Assembly (NCBI GenBank): GCA_030549335.1
Contig: CM060198.1
Span: forward strand, 56,926,771-56,990,770
Reading direction: 5' to 3'
Source of the DNA: Pontederia crassipes
Taxonomy: Eukaryota; Streptophyta; Magnoliopsida; Commelinales; Pontederiaceae
Length of the DNA stretch: 64,000 nt
Shown: positions 48,402 through 61,912 of the stretch, one piece after another
Numbering within the stretch: position 1 is the stretch's first letter
How the letters are laid out: each line of letters opens with the position of its first letter
Translations under genes and position numbers: made by a program
The notes under the pieces: generated by a model
The model's input: only the letters and a program-made list of their open reading frames with translations
The model's database searches: none
Told to the model about the DNA's origin: nothing

Positions 48402-49972
48402 GTCTTAAATCCCGTGCTTATTGAGAAATATTTCAACCAATATATCATATATAATTAAAATATTATTATTTATAATAATTATCAAAATTTTATTTATTCT
48501 TTTATAATAATTTATGAAAGCAAAGTATTTTAAATTTGAGAAATAATAAATTTTCTTTTAAAAATGAATTATTATTTACTTGCATATTATCTGTTATAAG
48601 GAATATATTATTTACATTAATCATACTCAAATTAATAAAAAAGTAAAAATTAATCTTAATTTAACTGAAATTGAATTATTTATTTTAAAGTACTTTTTAA
48701 TTCCGAAAATTATTCTTATAAGGAAATTATTTTTACTTGTACATTTTTTAGAAATAATAAATTATCTATCTTAATCATACCCAAATTGATAAAAGGAAAA
48801 GATTAATCTTAATTTGACACAAATTGAATTACTTATTATAAATTATTTTTTAAATTATGAAAATAATTAATTATTTTTTATAAAGGAATTATTTTTCCTT
48901 GTAATCGTATAAAATTGATAAAAAAAATAAAGATTAATCTTATTTTGACTCAAATTAAATTATTTATTTTAATTTTTTAAAAAATATAATAAATTGTATT
49001 TTAAATAAGAATGTTTATTTACTTGCATATTATCTTTTAGGAAATAAAATATTATTTATTTTATTTTTAATTTGACTCAAATTATTTATTTCTGATTATT
49101 TTTTATTCCGAAAATAATAAATTATCTTTTAAAAATAAAATATTTTTAGACGTGCATTTTCTTTTAGAAAGAAAATATTATTTATTTTAATCATCATTAT
49201 CTTCTTGAATCCACTATATATGTCCTAATCCTGATCGTTTGCATATAAATATGTTATTATTACTTATCGATATGGGTTATTAATTGATTTTTTTCCCATG
49301 CAATCTGAGAAAAATATGGGATCCTGTTGAATTTTCTATAATTAGGATTATAAACGTATCTACTTTTATAATCCTATATAAATTATAATCCTTGCCTACC
49401 TAAAGTCTTACTCAGTAAAACTAACTTTTTTCGGTAAAAGTAAAATAACTTTACATTTGAAAAAAAATTATTTATTTTCAATGGTACATATATAATTATC
49501 TTATATAACTAACTTGAAATAGTAATCTTCTTTGTCTAAAAGATCCTAATAACATTGTAAGAAAAAACTTACTTCTACTCAAATTAAATTTATCTTATAT
49601 ATATAACGGATTGAAGTTGATGATATTATATGGATTAGGATTACTAATTGGTTATACTCCATGCATTCTAAAAATAATAATTATTTATTTTAAATTAATT
49701 TTAATCCAAAAATAGTAAATTATATTTTAATAAAATGTGCTTGTAATCAAATTATGCTTATAAATTTAATATTTTTCCTAAACTTAACCGGATAATACAT
49801 ATTTATAGATTAATATTATGTTTAGGATCAGGAATTTAACGTATTAGGATTAGTTATATTAGATTTAACCGGATAATACATATTTATAACTTAAGATTAT
49901 GTTTAGGAACAGGACTTTAACATATTAGGATAAGTTATACTAAGATTAAATTTCAAACGTTCCTATGACGTG

Positions 49973-50578
49973 TTTTCTTGCTAAAAGCGATAACTTAACT
50001 TTTTTTCAATTCTTCATTATTAATATTAATATTATTAATTACTAGTTAATATTAATATTAACTTAACGTAAAATATTATTAATTACTAGTTAATATTAAT
50101 ATTATTCATTAAACTATTTTAATATTATTTTGAAAAATAATTAATTACATTTTTTATTTATTATTACAATATCATTTAGTTTATAAAATAATAACTTTAA
50201 CTTAATATAAATATTTTTTGTAAATTATAATGTTAATGACATATGAAGATAATAAATTATAATAATATTATTAATAAAAATAATTTTCATAAATTATAAT
50301 ATAAATATAAATAATTTCATAAATTATTATTTTAATTAAATAAATATATAATATTTAAATTTATTATAATTTTATACTTCATAAAATAATAAATTATATC
50401 ATTAGTTCTTACTTTTTATTCAAATACCCATTAAAATTTATTTATCAAATCAATTTTTCAAATTCGCATCATTACATTTTTCATCCAAACATCATACCTA
50501 TTTTTTTCTATCAAATCAATCAATTCTCGATAACTAAGGTGAACTTAAAATCCCAAACCAAACGCACTCTTGGTAACA
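49973..50578. mobile_element. MITE relative, second copy in unit 2
   Basis: Duplicate of 40490-41095. Confidence 0.55.
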
Positions 50579-50855
50579 ATTCCATGCACAAGAGTACTCA
50601 CAACAAATTTTAAGATTATTAAAGTGGCAAATTCATAATTTCCTACAAAGATTAAAAGCAAATTAATGATTCAAAAGTAAAAAATTCCCAATAAATATAT
50701 CAAAAATAGATTTATTACTGCCTATTCATATGTAAAAAGAAAAAATCCTACATATCGTTAAGCTCTATTGGATCAAGTCCGACTCTGAAACTAAAAATCT
50801 AAGTTCAAACGATAAGGAAAAAGAAAAATCTACTAGACGCCACAAATCAAGAACA

Positions 50856-51484
50856 CTAAGGCGTGAAAGCCCATTCGTTCTCCTTCCTGAGGGTTTCCTC
50901 CTCCTAGGGCGTGAAGTCGTTCTCCATGCCAAAGAGCTCGCGGACCTCTTCCGGCGACTTGTCCTTGATCAAGTCGGACACTTTCTGACAAGAGAGATCC
51001 AGCAAAGGTTTGATGTCCAGGTAGTTCGCGGCCTACGCGTGCATGCAAAGTACCATTAGAATCTAATCAAGTTTGCTGCCGAAAGATAACTATTGCGAGA
51101 CCGCGGTGCATGCAAAGTTCGTACCAGTACAATGTCGAAGAGGACATCTTGTGAGACGTCGACGATGAACTCGGCGTCCCACTCCTTGAGCTTCTTCCGC
51201 AGCCCGCGGCAGGCGTCCCCCGCGCCGCCATCGCTGTTGCTGCTCCCGGGTCCCGCATCCCGGATCTTGGCCTCCGCCTCCACGTGCTTGCGGAGGTACT
51301 TCGTCACCTTGGCCAAGATGTTGCCGTTGACGTTGGGCACGGGGATGGGCGCCTCGCCCACGACGCCGTCCTCGATCAGGTTATGGATCATCACCAACAT
51401 GGCGGCCGCCTCCACCTCGATGTCGAACAGCTTCCCGTCCGTCGACCTCAGAGTAAACATCTTCTTCTCGCTTCCTCCCTACAT
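50856..51484 (-). pseudogene. SKP1-like pseudogene, unit 2
   Basis: Same two nonsense codons as in unit 1: codon 2 (51479-51481) and the FTP-TAG site in exon 2 (50904-50906). Exons would be 51125-51484 and 50856-51032. The lesions therefore predate the unit duplication. Confidence 0.85.
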
Positions 51485-51561
51485 GATCGGTGTTGTTTGC
51501 AAAGAGCTTTAACGCAGAGAGAAAGATGAGAAGAGAAGCATTCACGACCTCTAATTTATAG

Positions 51562-51737
51562 GCGATGATGGAGAAGAGCTCGTAGCTGGATCATACTTTG
51601 TATCCTGTAAATAATGCCGACTGTATACTGAGACCAGCTAGGAGTACTTGCCCCAGCAAAGAAAGATGTCTTCTTCTGGTACATTGAGAGGGTCCAGAAT
51701 TCAGATGGTATGTGATCATGTCCAATTCCAGTCTATT
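51562..51737 (+). pseudogene. mTERF tail relic, unit 2
   Basis: Last mTERF codons plus 3' UTR, joined to SKP1 exon-1 sequence exactly as in unit 1. Confidence 0.85.
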
Positions 51738-52127
51738 GCGAGATCGCGATGCATGCAAAGTTCGTACCAGTACAATGGCGAAGAGGACATCTTGTGAGAC
51801 TTCGGTGATGAACTCGGCATCCCACTCCTTTAGCTCCTTCCACAGCTTGCGGCAGGCGTCCCCCACGCCGCCATCGCTGCTGCTGCTCCCGGGTCCCGCT
51901 TCTCGGATCTTGGCCTCCGCCTCCACGTGCTTGCGGAGGTACTCCGTCACCTTGGCCAAGATGTCACCATTGACGTTGGGCACAGGGATGGGCGCCTCGC
52001 CCACGACGTCGTCCTCGATCAGGTTGTGGATCATCACCGACATGGTGGCCGCCTCCACCTCGATGTCGAACAGCTTCCCGTCCGTCGACCTCAGAGTCAA
52101 CATCTTCTTCTCGCTTCCTCCCGACAT
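51591..52127 (-). pseudogene. SKP1 exon 1 fused to antisense mTERF 3' UTR, unit 2
   Basis: 178 codons, same fusion as in unit 1. Here the sequence at the old splice donor is the normal cag form, so the unit 1 change is private to that copy. There is no exon 2. Confidence 0.8.
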
Positions 52128-52442
52128 GATCGGTTATTTGCATAGAGCTTTAACGCATATAGAGAGAGAGAGATGAGAAAAGAAGCATCCGCTACCTCTA
52201 ATTTATAGGCATGAGATGCCGAGGAACACTCGGCAGAGGTGGGTCCTAGTTGTAGAGGGAGTTGGAGATTAAAGATACACATGAAAATATACAAAGTATT
52301 TTTATATCTTATTATTATATAATTATTATCAAAACAATAAACAACGAAATATATTATTATATTGAAGCCCAAAATTAATTAAGGGGCCGGTTAATAATTA
52401 TATTTATTTTTAAAAATTTTCCTACTCAGAAGAGAAGTTTGA

Positions 52443-53426
52443 TTGTTTTGGTTAGACAAAGTTTTTCGACTTTTATTTAAAATTATTCTTGTGGGATCGT
52501 TAAAAATAAAATCGTATTCTAACTCTTGTTCCTTAACTAATTTCCTAGTAGAAAAAGAGTTTGACAAAATAAACCTCACCACCAAGCCGTCGACGATAAG
52601 CCCGACGTCTCTGAAGACAACCTCGCCGCCGTCCCAGCGGCTGCACTACCAATCCGAATTCCCCCTCCCGCTCCCCGACCTCCCCAACCATGTCAAGGAG
52701 AAGATCCTCAGCCTGGAGATCCTGGGCATCGACTCCGGCCGAGCCCTGGCGCACAACCCGGAGCTCCACGACGCCAGCCTCGACTCCGTCCATGTCGTCA
52801 TCTCCTACCTACTGTCCAGGGGCATCCACCACAAGGACCTCCCGAGAATCCTCGGCATGTGCCCCAAGATCCTGACGTCCAGCATCCACTCCGACCTCCG
52901 CCCGGTGTTCGCCTTCCTCTCCAAGGACCTCAAGGTGCCCGACGCCAACTTCCGGCGGGTCATCAAGAAGTGCCCGAGGCTGCTGAGCTCCAGCGTCCGT
53001 GACCAGCTCAAGCCGGCGCTCATCTACCTCCAGAGACTGGGGTTCAGGGACACCGACGCGCTCGCCTACCAGGACCCGGTCCTGCTGGTCTCCAGCGTCG
53101 AGAAGACTCTGATGCCCAAGCTGCAGCACCTGATGGGCTTGGGGCTGACCAGGGAGGAGGCCGTGGGGATGGTGCTGCGGTGCCCGGGGCTGTTCACCTT
53201 CAGCATCGAGAAAAATTTCAAGCCCAAGTACGAGTACTACGTCGAGGAGATTGGAGGGGACTTGAATGAGCTGAAGGGGTTCCCCCAGTACTTCGCCTTC
53301 AGTCTGGAGAAGAGGATAAAGCCCAGGCACCATGAGCTGAAGGAGAGGGGGATCACCATGCCTCTGTCAGTGATGCTTAAGAGCACTGATGAGGAGTTCA
53401 AGGCGATGATGGAGAAGAGCTCGTAG
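52443..53426 (+). CDS. mTERF copy 3, N-terminally replaced fusion
   Basis: Protein identical to copy 2, including the foreign first 43 residues and the hybrid pattern (5' half like copy 4, 3' half like copy 1). It probably arose by a second round of the same unequal exchange. Lacks a transit peptide. Confidence 0.6.
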   Translation: MFWLDKVFRLLFKIILVGSLKIKSYSNSCSLTNFLVEKEFDKINLTTKPSTISPTSLKTTSPPSQRLHYQSEFPLPLPDLPNHVKEKILSLEILGIDSGRALAHNPELHDASLDSVHVVISYLLSRGIHHKDLPRILGMCPKILTSSIHSDLRPVFAFLSKDLKVPDANFRRVIKKCPRLLSSSVRDQLKPALIYLQRLGFRDTDALAYQDPVLLVSSVEKTLMPKLQHLMGLGLTREEAVGMVLRCPGLFTFSIEKNFKPKYEYYVEEIGGDLNELKGFPQYFAFSLEKRIKPRHHELKERGITMPLSVMLKSTDEEFKAMMEKSS

Positions 53427-54691
53427 CTGGATCATACTCTGTATACTGTAAATAATGCCGACTGTATACTGAGACCAGCTAGGAGTACTTGCCCCAGCAG
53501 AGAAAGATGTCTTCTTCTGGTACATTGAGGGTTCAGAATTCAGATGGTATGTGATCATATCCAATTCCAGTCTATTGTTGGAAGAATTTTTTTTAAGCTT
53601 TATCAGTTTGCATGGGCTACTGAACTGTTGGATGTAGGTGTTTATAACAAATCTTTCAAGCAAAGAAGTAGAATTGGGATACTTGTTGTTTTGGTTCTGT
53701 TTATGAACTGCCAAACCTACAGAAACTTCTACAGATATGTGATGAATTGCCGAGACAGATTTAGTTTTGAGAAGAAAACTTCACCTCTAGATTTGAAGCG
53801 CAAAAAAAAAATATATATATATATATATATATTATAAATGAAATCGGATGGAGAATCGTCAGATTGTATCTATAATTAAAAAAATAGATTTTATAAATGA
53901 TAAATTTTTTTTGATAAATTGGTGACACTGAAATCTTAAATTATGCTTTATTAAGTCATTTTGTATCGATTCCTAAGCTAAATTGCATCAAAAAATATTT
54001 AAAATGAAGAAAATATATTAAAATTTTCATTTAAATCATTTTTTATTATTATAAACATATTTTAAATTAGTATTTAAGATCGTATTAAGATTTTAAACTT
54101 AAAAATTCTTAAGATAAAATTAAGATTGATAAGAACTAGTAAAACCTTAAGATCTATGAATTGTAACGACAGCAAACAGATACATGGAAGCCATGTACCA
54201 AACAGAATTGTAAGATCGTTCTTATTAATAAAAATATATATTTTTTATAAATGATAAATATTTTTTTTGATAAATTTGTTGGACTTAAATCTTAAACTAC
54301 GATTTTATTAAGCCATTTTTTATCTCTTCTTAATCTAAATTGCATCAAAATATATTAAAAATGAAGAAAATATATCAAAATTTCATTTAAATTACTTCTT
54401 GTTATTATAAACATATTTAAAATTAATATTTAAGAGGGCACCGTGAAGAATCTTCTGAAAGCCATATGGCACCTCTGTGACCCTATTTACCAATGCTCAT
54501 AGGACTCTCTACGCATATATAATCTTCTGAATCACGAGTTATAATTTTTTCCGTACTGCATCATAAATCTTTATTATTTTCAAGTGAAAACTTTACTTAG
54601 TTATATATATATATATATATATGATTTTTTTTAAAAAAAAGATTGATGATAAGATTATACAACCTAATCTCTGAACTGAGAGATTTTCTCT

Positions 54692-55265
54692 TAGCCTCTC
54701 TTTGGTTCCGGAACTTTAAGTTTTTGTTGGAAGCGAAATCTTTACTTTTTTTTATTCTTCATTATATTTTTATTAGCAAAATATTATTTATTACTAGTTA
54801 ATATTAATATTATTCATTAAACTATTTTAATATTATCTTAAATAATAATTAATTATATATTTTATTTATTAATATGATATCATTTAGTTTATAAAATAAT
54901 AACTTTAACTTAATATAAATATATTTTGTAAATAATAATATTAATGACATATGAAAATAATAAATTATAATAATTAATATAAATAATTTTCATAAATTAT
55001 AATATTAATATAAATAATTTCATAAATTATTATTTTAGTTAAATAAATATATAATATTTTAATTTATTATAATTTTATACATTTAATAAAATAACAAATT
55101 ATATTTTTAATTCTTACTTTTTATCCAAACACCAACTAAAATTTATCTATCAAATCAACTTTTCAAATTCACATTATTACACTTTTCATCCAAATACCAC
55201 ACCTAAACTTTTCTACCAAATCAATTAATTCCGAAACTTAAACTCCCCAAACTAAACACGGCCTC
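54692..55265. mobile_element. MITE, hAT-like ends, unit 3
   Basis: Duplicate of 35731-36304. Confidence 0.6.
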
Positions 55266-55547
55266 AGTAACAATTCCTCGCAGAGTCCTCACAACAAATT
55301 TTAAGAATATTAAAGTGGCAAATTCATACTTTCCCAGCAAATATTAAAGGAAAATTAATGATTCAAATGTAAAAATTTTCCAATAAATATATCAAAAATA
55401 GATTTATTACTGCCTATTCATATGTAAAAAGAAAAAATCCTACATATTGTTAAGCTCTAATGGACTAAGTCCGACTCTGAAACTAAAACTACGAGTTCAA
55501 ACGAAAAGGAAAAAGAAAAATCTACTAGATGCCACGTATCAAGAACA

Positions 55548-56185
55548 CTAAGGCGTGAAAGCCCATTCGTTCTCCTTCTTGAGGGCTTCCTCCTCCTCGG
55601 GCGTGAAGTCATTCTCGATGCCAAAGAGCTCGCGGACCTCTTCTGGCGACTTGTCCTTGATCAAGTCGGCCACTTTCTGACAAGAGAGATCCAGCAAAGG
55701 TTTGATGTCCAGGTAGTTCGCGGCCTGCGCGTGCATGCAAAGTACCATTAGAATCTAATCAAGTCCTCTGCCGAAAGATAACTATATGAGGACCGCAGTG
55801 CATGCAAAGTTCGTACCAGTACAATGCCGAAGAGGACATCTTGAGAGACACCAGCAAAGAACTCGGCGTCCCACTCTTTGAGCTCCTTTCGCAGCTCGCG
55901 GACAACGTCCCCCGCGCCGCCATTGATGCTACTGTGGCTCTCAGGTCCCACTGCTTGTTCCTGGATCTTGGCCTCCATCTCCACGTGCTTGCGGAGGTAC
56001 TCCGTCACCTTGGCCAAGATGTCGGCGTTGACGTTGGGCACGGGGACGGGCGCCTCGCCCACAACGCCGTCCTCGATCAGGTTATGGATCATCTTCGACA
56101 TGGCGGCCGCCTCCGCCTCGATGTCGAACAGCTTCCCGTCCGCCGACCTCAGAGTCAACATCTTCTTCTCGCTTCCTCTTGACAT
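55548..56185 (-). CDS. SKP1-like protein, unit 3
   Basis: Exons 55817-56185 and 55548-55724. Third identical 181-aa SKP1-like protein, with the same intron and TATA context. Intact as far as can be read. Confidence 0.9.
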
Positions 56186-56746
56186 GATCGGTGTTGTTTG
56201 TAATTTAACCTAGAGAGAGATCTTTGAGCAGTGAGAAAAGAAGCATCCGCGACCTCTAATTTATAAGCATGAGACGCCGAGGAACAATCGGACCGAGTAA
56301 AGATAATGATAGAAATATAAGAAGTGTTTTTGTATCTTATTATTATATAATTATTATCACAACAACAAACGACGGAATATATTATTATATTGAAGCCCAA
56401 AATTAATTAAGGGGCCGGTTAATAATTATATTTATTTTTAAAAGATTTCCTAGTCAGAAGAATAAATAGATGTCTTCTTAGTCGTAATCTTCATATATAG
56501 TCGCATAAGCCGAAGAAACACTCTGATGCATAATGATCGAAAAGTGGATTAAGAAACACAAGTTGTGCTCGTCACCAGCAACGGCAGAACAACTTCAAAT
56601 CATGTTTCAGAAAACAAACGTCGTGATGCGTCTTTTAATCAACCCTTCCAATGATTGATGCAAGAAACCTCCGGTGCACATATACTCAAACCAAAGTTTT
56701 TTTTTCCGTCGAAAAAGATCAAATTTTTAATCCCGAACTCACAGAT

Positions 56747-56978
56747 GGCAGCGCTGGAAGCGCCGAAGACGACGACTCTGGACTCTGGAGGCAGAGGCGA
56801 CGAAGTCCGGGTCGCCGGAAGTAACGCAGCAGCAGTCCGGGAGGAAGGGACAACGAAGTCAGGGACGATGCGATGTGGGGCCGAGGTATTCTGCGATCGT
56901 GTTTTCCTCGGTGGATCCTTGGCCGAGTTATTTATAGATGCCGCATCATCCGACCGACGAAGGGAAAACTTTATCTAA
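56747..56978 (+). CDS. Hypothetical short ORF, unit 3
   Basis: Third identical copy of the unrecognised open frame at 37786-38017. Confidence 0.2.
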
Positions 56979-57089
56979 CTCCAAGATGGATCATAAAATT
57001 AAAAATAAAATCCATCTCGTACTCGAGTTAGACTTCCAAGATGGTCATTCTGGAACGTACTGAAACATAGTTGGATTTGGTTTACGTGC

Positions 57090-57090
<1 letters not shown>

Positions 57091-57157
<67 letters not shown>
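57091..57157. repeat. (ATT)n microsatellite, unit 3
   Basis: Shortest of the three ATT tracts at this position. Confidence 0.97.
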
Positions 57158-57370
57158 TTAAGATAAGATTGAGTTCTAGATGATTAATATGTTTTAAAAA
57201 TTGTTATTGATGTCTTCGAGAATACAAGTCTGAGTAGTTTTTTTCGTCTCGTGAGTCGTGAGTCGTGGTCACAAGTTATATCCAATAAGATCCATTGAAA
57301 ATAGAGTTTGATTTCCCGATGACATATAGCAAAGGGATCCATATCCAATAACTAAATATAATAATTATTT

Positions 57371-57876
57371 ATTCTGGTACATTGAGGGTGGGTTCAGAAT
57401 TCAGATGGTATGTGATCATATCCAATGCCAGTCTATTGTTGGAAGAATTTTTTTAAGCTTTATCAGTTTTCATGGACTACTGAACTGTTCGATGTAGGTG
57501 TTTATAACAAATCTTTCAAGCAAAGAAGTAGAATTGGGATATTTGTTATTTTGGTTCTGTTTATGAACTGCCAAACCTACATAAACTTCTACAGGTATAT
57601 GATGAATTGCCCAGAGAGATTTAGTTTTGAGAAGAAAACTTCTCCTCTAGATTTGAAGCACAAAAAAAATATTTTTTTATAAATAAAATCGGATATCTAT
57701 AATAAAAAAATAAATTTTCAAAATGATAAATATTTTTTTGATAAATTTGTGAATTTAATCTTAAATTATTATTTATTAAGTCATTTTGTATCGATTCTTG
57801 AGCTAAATTGCATCAGAATGAAGAAAATATATTGAAATTTTCATTTAAATTGTTTCTTATTATTATAAACATACTA
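57371..57876 (+). pseudogene. mTERF 3'-UTR relic, unit 3
   Basis: Duplicate of 38413-38918. The AT-rich spacer that follows, to about 59449, shows no gene. Confidence 0.75.
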
Positions 57877-59449
57877 GTCTTAAATCCCGTGCTTATTGAG
57901 AAATATTTCAACCAATATATCATATATAATTAAAATATTATTATTTATAATAATTATCAAAATTTTATTTATTCTTTTATAATAATTTATGAAAGCAAAG
58001 TATTTTAAATTTGAGAAATAATAAATTTTCTTTTAAAAATGAATTATTATTTACTTGCATATTATCTGTTATAAGGAATATATTATTTACATTAATCATA
58101 CTCAAATTAATAAAAAAGTAAAAATTAATCTTAATTTAACTGAAATTGAATTATTTATTTTAAAGTACTTTTTAATTCCGAAAATTATTCTTATAAGGAA
58201 ATTATTTTTACTTGTACATTTTTTAGAAATAATAAATTATCTATCTTAATCATACCCAAATTGATAAAAGGAAAAGATTAATCTTAATTTGACACAAATT
58301 GAATTACTTATTATAAATTATTTTTTAAATTATGAAAATAATTAATTATTTTTTATAAAGGAATTATTTTTCCTTGTAATCGTATAAAATTGATAAAAAA
58401 AATAAAGATTAATCTTATTTTGACTCAAATTAAATTATTTATTTTAATTTTTTAAAAAATATAATAAATTGTATTTTAAATAAGAATGTTTATTTACTTG
58501 CATATTATCTTTTAGGAAATAAAATATTATTTATTTTATTTTTAATTTGACTCAAATTATTTATTTCTGATTATTTTTTATTCCGAAAATAATAAATTAT
58601 CTTTTAAAAATAAAATATTTTTAGACGTGCATTTTCTTTTAGAAAGAAAATATTATTTATTTTAATCATCATTATCTTCTTGAATCCACTATATATGTCC
58701 TAATCCTGATCGTTTGCATATAAATATGTTATTATTACTTATCGATATGGGTTATTAATTGATTTTTTTCCCATGCAATCTGAGAAAAATATGGGATCCT
58801 GTTGAATTTTCTATAATTAGGATTATAAACGTATCTACTTTTATAATCCTATATAAATTATAATCCTTGCCTACCTAAAGTCTTACTCAGTAAAACTAAC
58901 TTTTTTCGGTAAAAGTAAAATAACTTTACATTTGAAAAAAAATTATTTATTTTCAATGGTACATATATAATTATCTTATATAACTAACTTGAAATAGTAA
59001 TCTTCTTTGTCTAAAAGATCCTAATAACATTGTAAGAAAAAACTTACTTCTACTCAAATTAAATTTATCTTATATATATAACGGATTGAAGTTGATGATA
59101 TTATATGGATTAGGATTACTAATTGGTTATACTCCATGCATTCTAAAAATAATAATTATTTATTTTAAATTAATTTTAATCCAAAAATAGTAAATTATAT
59201 TTTAATAAAATGTGCTTGTAATCAAATTATGCTTATAAATTTAATATTTTTCCTAAACTTAACCGGATAATACATATTTATAGATTAATATTATGTTTAG
59301 GATCAGGAATTTAACGTATTAGGATTAGTTATATTAGATTTAACCGGATAATACATATTTATAACTTAAGATTATGTTTAGGAACAGGACTTTAACATAT
59401 TAGGATAAGTTATATTAAGATTAAATTTCAAACGTTCCTATGACGTGTT

Positions 59450-60055
59450 TTCTTGCTAGAAGCGATAACTTAACTTTTTTTCAATTCTTCATTATTAATA
59501 TTAATATTATTAATTACTAGTTAATATTAATATTAACTTAACGTAAAATATTATTAATTACTAGTTAATATTAATATTATTCATTAAACTATTTTAATAT
59601 TATTTTGAAAAATAATTAATTACATTTTTTATTTATTATTACAATATCATTTAGTTTATAAAATAATAACTTTAACTTAATATAAATATTTTTTGTAAAT
59701 TATAATGTTAATGACATATGAAGATAATAAATTATAATAATATTATTAATAAAAATAATTTTCATAAATTATAATATAAATATAAATAATTTCATAAATT
59801 ATTATTTTAATTAAATAAATATATAATATTTAAATTTATTATAATTTTATACTTCATAAAATAATAAATTATATCATTAGTTCTTACTTTTTATTCAAAT
59901 ACCCATTAAAATTTATTTATCAAATCAATTTTTCAAATTCGCATCATTACACTTTTCATCCAAACATCATACCTATTTTTTTCTATCAAATCAATCAATT
60001 CTCGATAACTAAGGTGAACTTAAAATCCCAAACCAAACGCACTCTTGGTAACAAT
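59450..60055. mobile_element. MITE relative, second copy in unit 3
   Basis: Duplicate of 40490-41095. Confidence 0.55.
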
Positions 60056-60330
60056 TCCATGCACAAGAGTACTAACAACAAATTTTAAGATTATTAAAGT
60101 GGCAAATTCATAATTTCCTACAAAGATTAAAAGCAAATTAATGATTCAAAAGTAAAAAATTCCCAATAAATATATCAAAAATAGATTTATTACTGCCTAT
60201 TCATATGTAAAAAGAAAAAATCCTACATATCGTTAAGCTCTATTGGACCAAGTCCGACTCTGAAACTAAAAATCTAAGTTCAAACGATAAGGAAAAAGAA
60301 AAATCTACTAGACGCCACAAATCAAGAACA

Positions 60331-60959
60331 CTAAGGCGTGAAAGCCCATTCGTTCTCCTTCCTGAGGGTTTCCTCCTCCTAGGGCGTGAAGTCGTTCTCC
60401 ATGCCAAAGAGCTCGCGGACCTCTTCCGGCGACTTGTCCTTGATCAAGTCGGACACTTTTTGACAAGAGAGATCCAGCAAAGGTTTGATGTCCAGGTGGT
60501 TCGCGGCCTACGCGTGCATGCAAAGTACCATTAGAATCTAATCAAGTTTGCTGCCGAAAGATAACTATTGCGAGACCGCGGTGCATGCAAAGTTCGTACC
60601 AGTACAATGTCGAAGAGGACATCTTGTGAGACGTCGACGATGAACTCGGCGTCCCACTCCTTGAGCTTCTTCCGCAGCCCGCGGCAGGCGTCCCCCGCGC
60701 CGCCATCGCTGTTGCTGCTCCCGGGTCCCGCATCCCGGATCTTGGCCTCCGCCTCCACGTGCTTGCGGAGGTACTTCGTCACCTTGGCCAAGATGTTGCC
60801 GTTGACGTTGGGCACGGGGATGGGCGCCTCGCCCACGACGCCGTCCTCGATCAGGTTATGGATCATCACCAACATGGCGGCCGCCTCCACCTCGATGTCG
60901 AACAGCTTCCCGTCCGTCGACCTCAGAGTAAACATCTTCTTCTCGCTTCCTCCCTACAT
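60331..60959 (-). pseudogene. SKP1-like pseudogene, unit 3
   Basis: Same two nonsense codons as in units 1 and 2, plus a few private substitutions in exon 2 (for example near 60460 and 60498). Exons would be 60600-60959 and 60331-60507. Confidence 0.85.
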
Positions 60960-61036
60960 GATCGGTGTTGTTTGCAAAGAGCTTTAACGCAGAGAGAAAG
61001 ATGAGAAGAGAAGCATTCACGACCTCTAATTTATAG

Positions 61037-61212
61037 GCGATGATGGAGAAGAGCTCGTAGCTGGATCATACTTTGTATCCTGTAAATAATGCCGACAGTA
61101 TACTGAGACCAGCTAGGAGTACTTGCCCCAGCAAAGAAAGATGTCTTCTTCTGGTACATTGAGAGGGTCCAGAATTCAGATGGTATGTGATCATGTCCAA
61201 TTCCAGTCTATT
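61037..61212 (+). pseudogene. mTERF tail relic, unit 3
   Basis: Same relic as in units 1 and 2, with one private change near 61096. Confidence 0.85.
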
Positions 61213-61599
61213 GCGAGATCGCGATGCATGCAAAGTTCGTACCAGTACAATGGCGAAGAGGACATCTTGTGAGACGTCGGTGATGAACTCGGCATCCCAC
61301 TCCTTTAGCTCCTTCCACAGCTTGCGGCAGGCGTCCCCCACGCCGCCATCGCTGCTGCTGCTCCCGGGTCCCGCTTCTCGGATCTTGGCCTCCGCCTCCA
61401 CGTGCTTGCGGAGGTACTCCGTCACCTTGGCCAAGATGTCGCCATTGACGTTGGGCACAGGGATGGGCGCCTCGCCCACGACGCCCTCGATCAGGTTGTG
61501 GATCATCACCGACATGGTGGCCGCCTCCACCTCGATGTCTAACAGCTTCCCGTCCGTCGACCTCAGAGTCAACATCTTCTTCTCGCTTCCTCCCGACAT
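61066..61599 (-). pseudogene. SKP1 exon 1 fused to antisense mTERF 3' UTR, unit 3
   Basis: 177 codons, one fewer than in units 1 and 2: IEGVVGEAP replaces IEDDVVGEAP. There are also KLLDIE for KLFDIE and ITDVS for ITEVS. The ITDVS form is closer to the functional SKP1 pattern. It is the most distinct of the three fragments. Confidence 0.8.
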
Positions 61600-61912
61600 G
61601 ATCGGTTATTTGCATAGAGCTTTAACGCATATAGAGAGAGAGATGAGAAAAGAAGCATCCGCTACCTCTAATTTATAGGCATGAGATGCCGAGGAACACT
61701 CGGCAGAGGTGGGTCCTAGTTGTAGAGGGAGTTGGAGATTAAAGATACACATGAAAATATACAAAGTATTTTTATATCTTATTATTATATAATTATTATC
61801 ACAACAATAAACAACGAAATATATTATTATATTGAAGCCCAAAATTAATTAAGGGGCCGGTTAATAATTATATTTATTTTTAAAAATTTTCCTACTCAGA
61901 AGAGAAGTTTGA

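Larger units (their letters stand above)
43088..52570. repeat. Tandem array unit 2 (9483 bp)
   Basis: Same content and order as unit 1 with very few base differences outside microsatellites. It starts at the mTERF breakpoint and ends at that of copy 3. Spacing of the intact SKP1-like gene to the previous unit is 9483 bp. Confidence 0.95.
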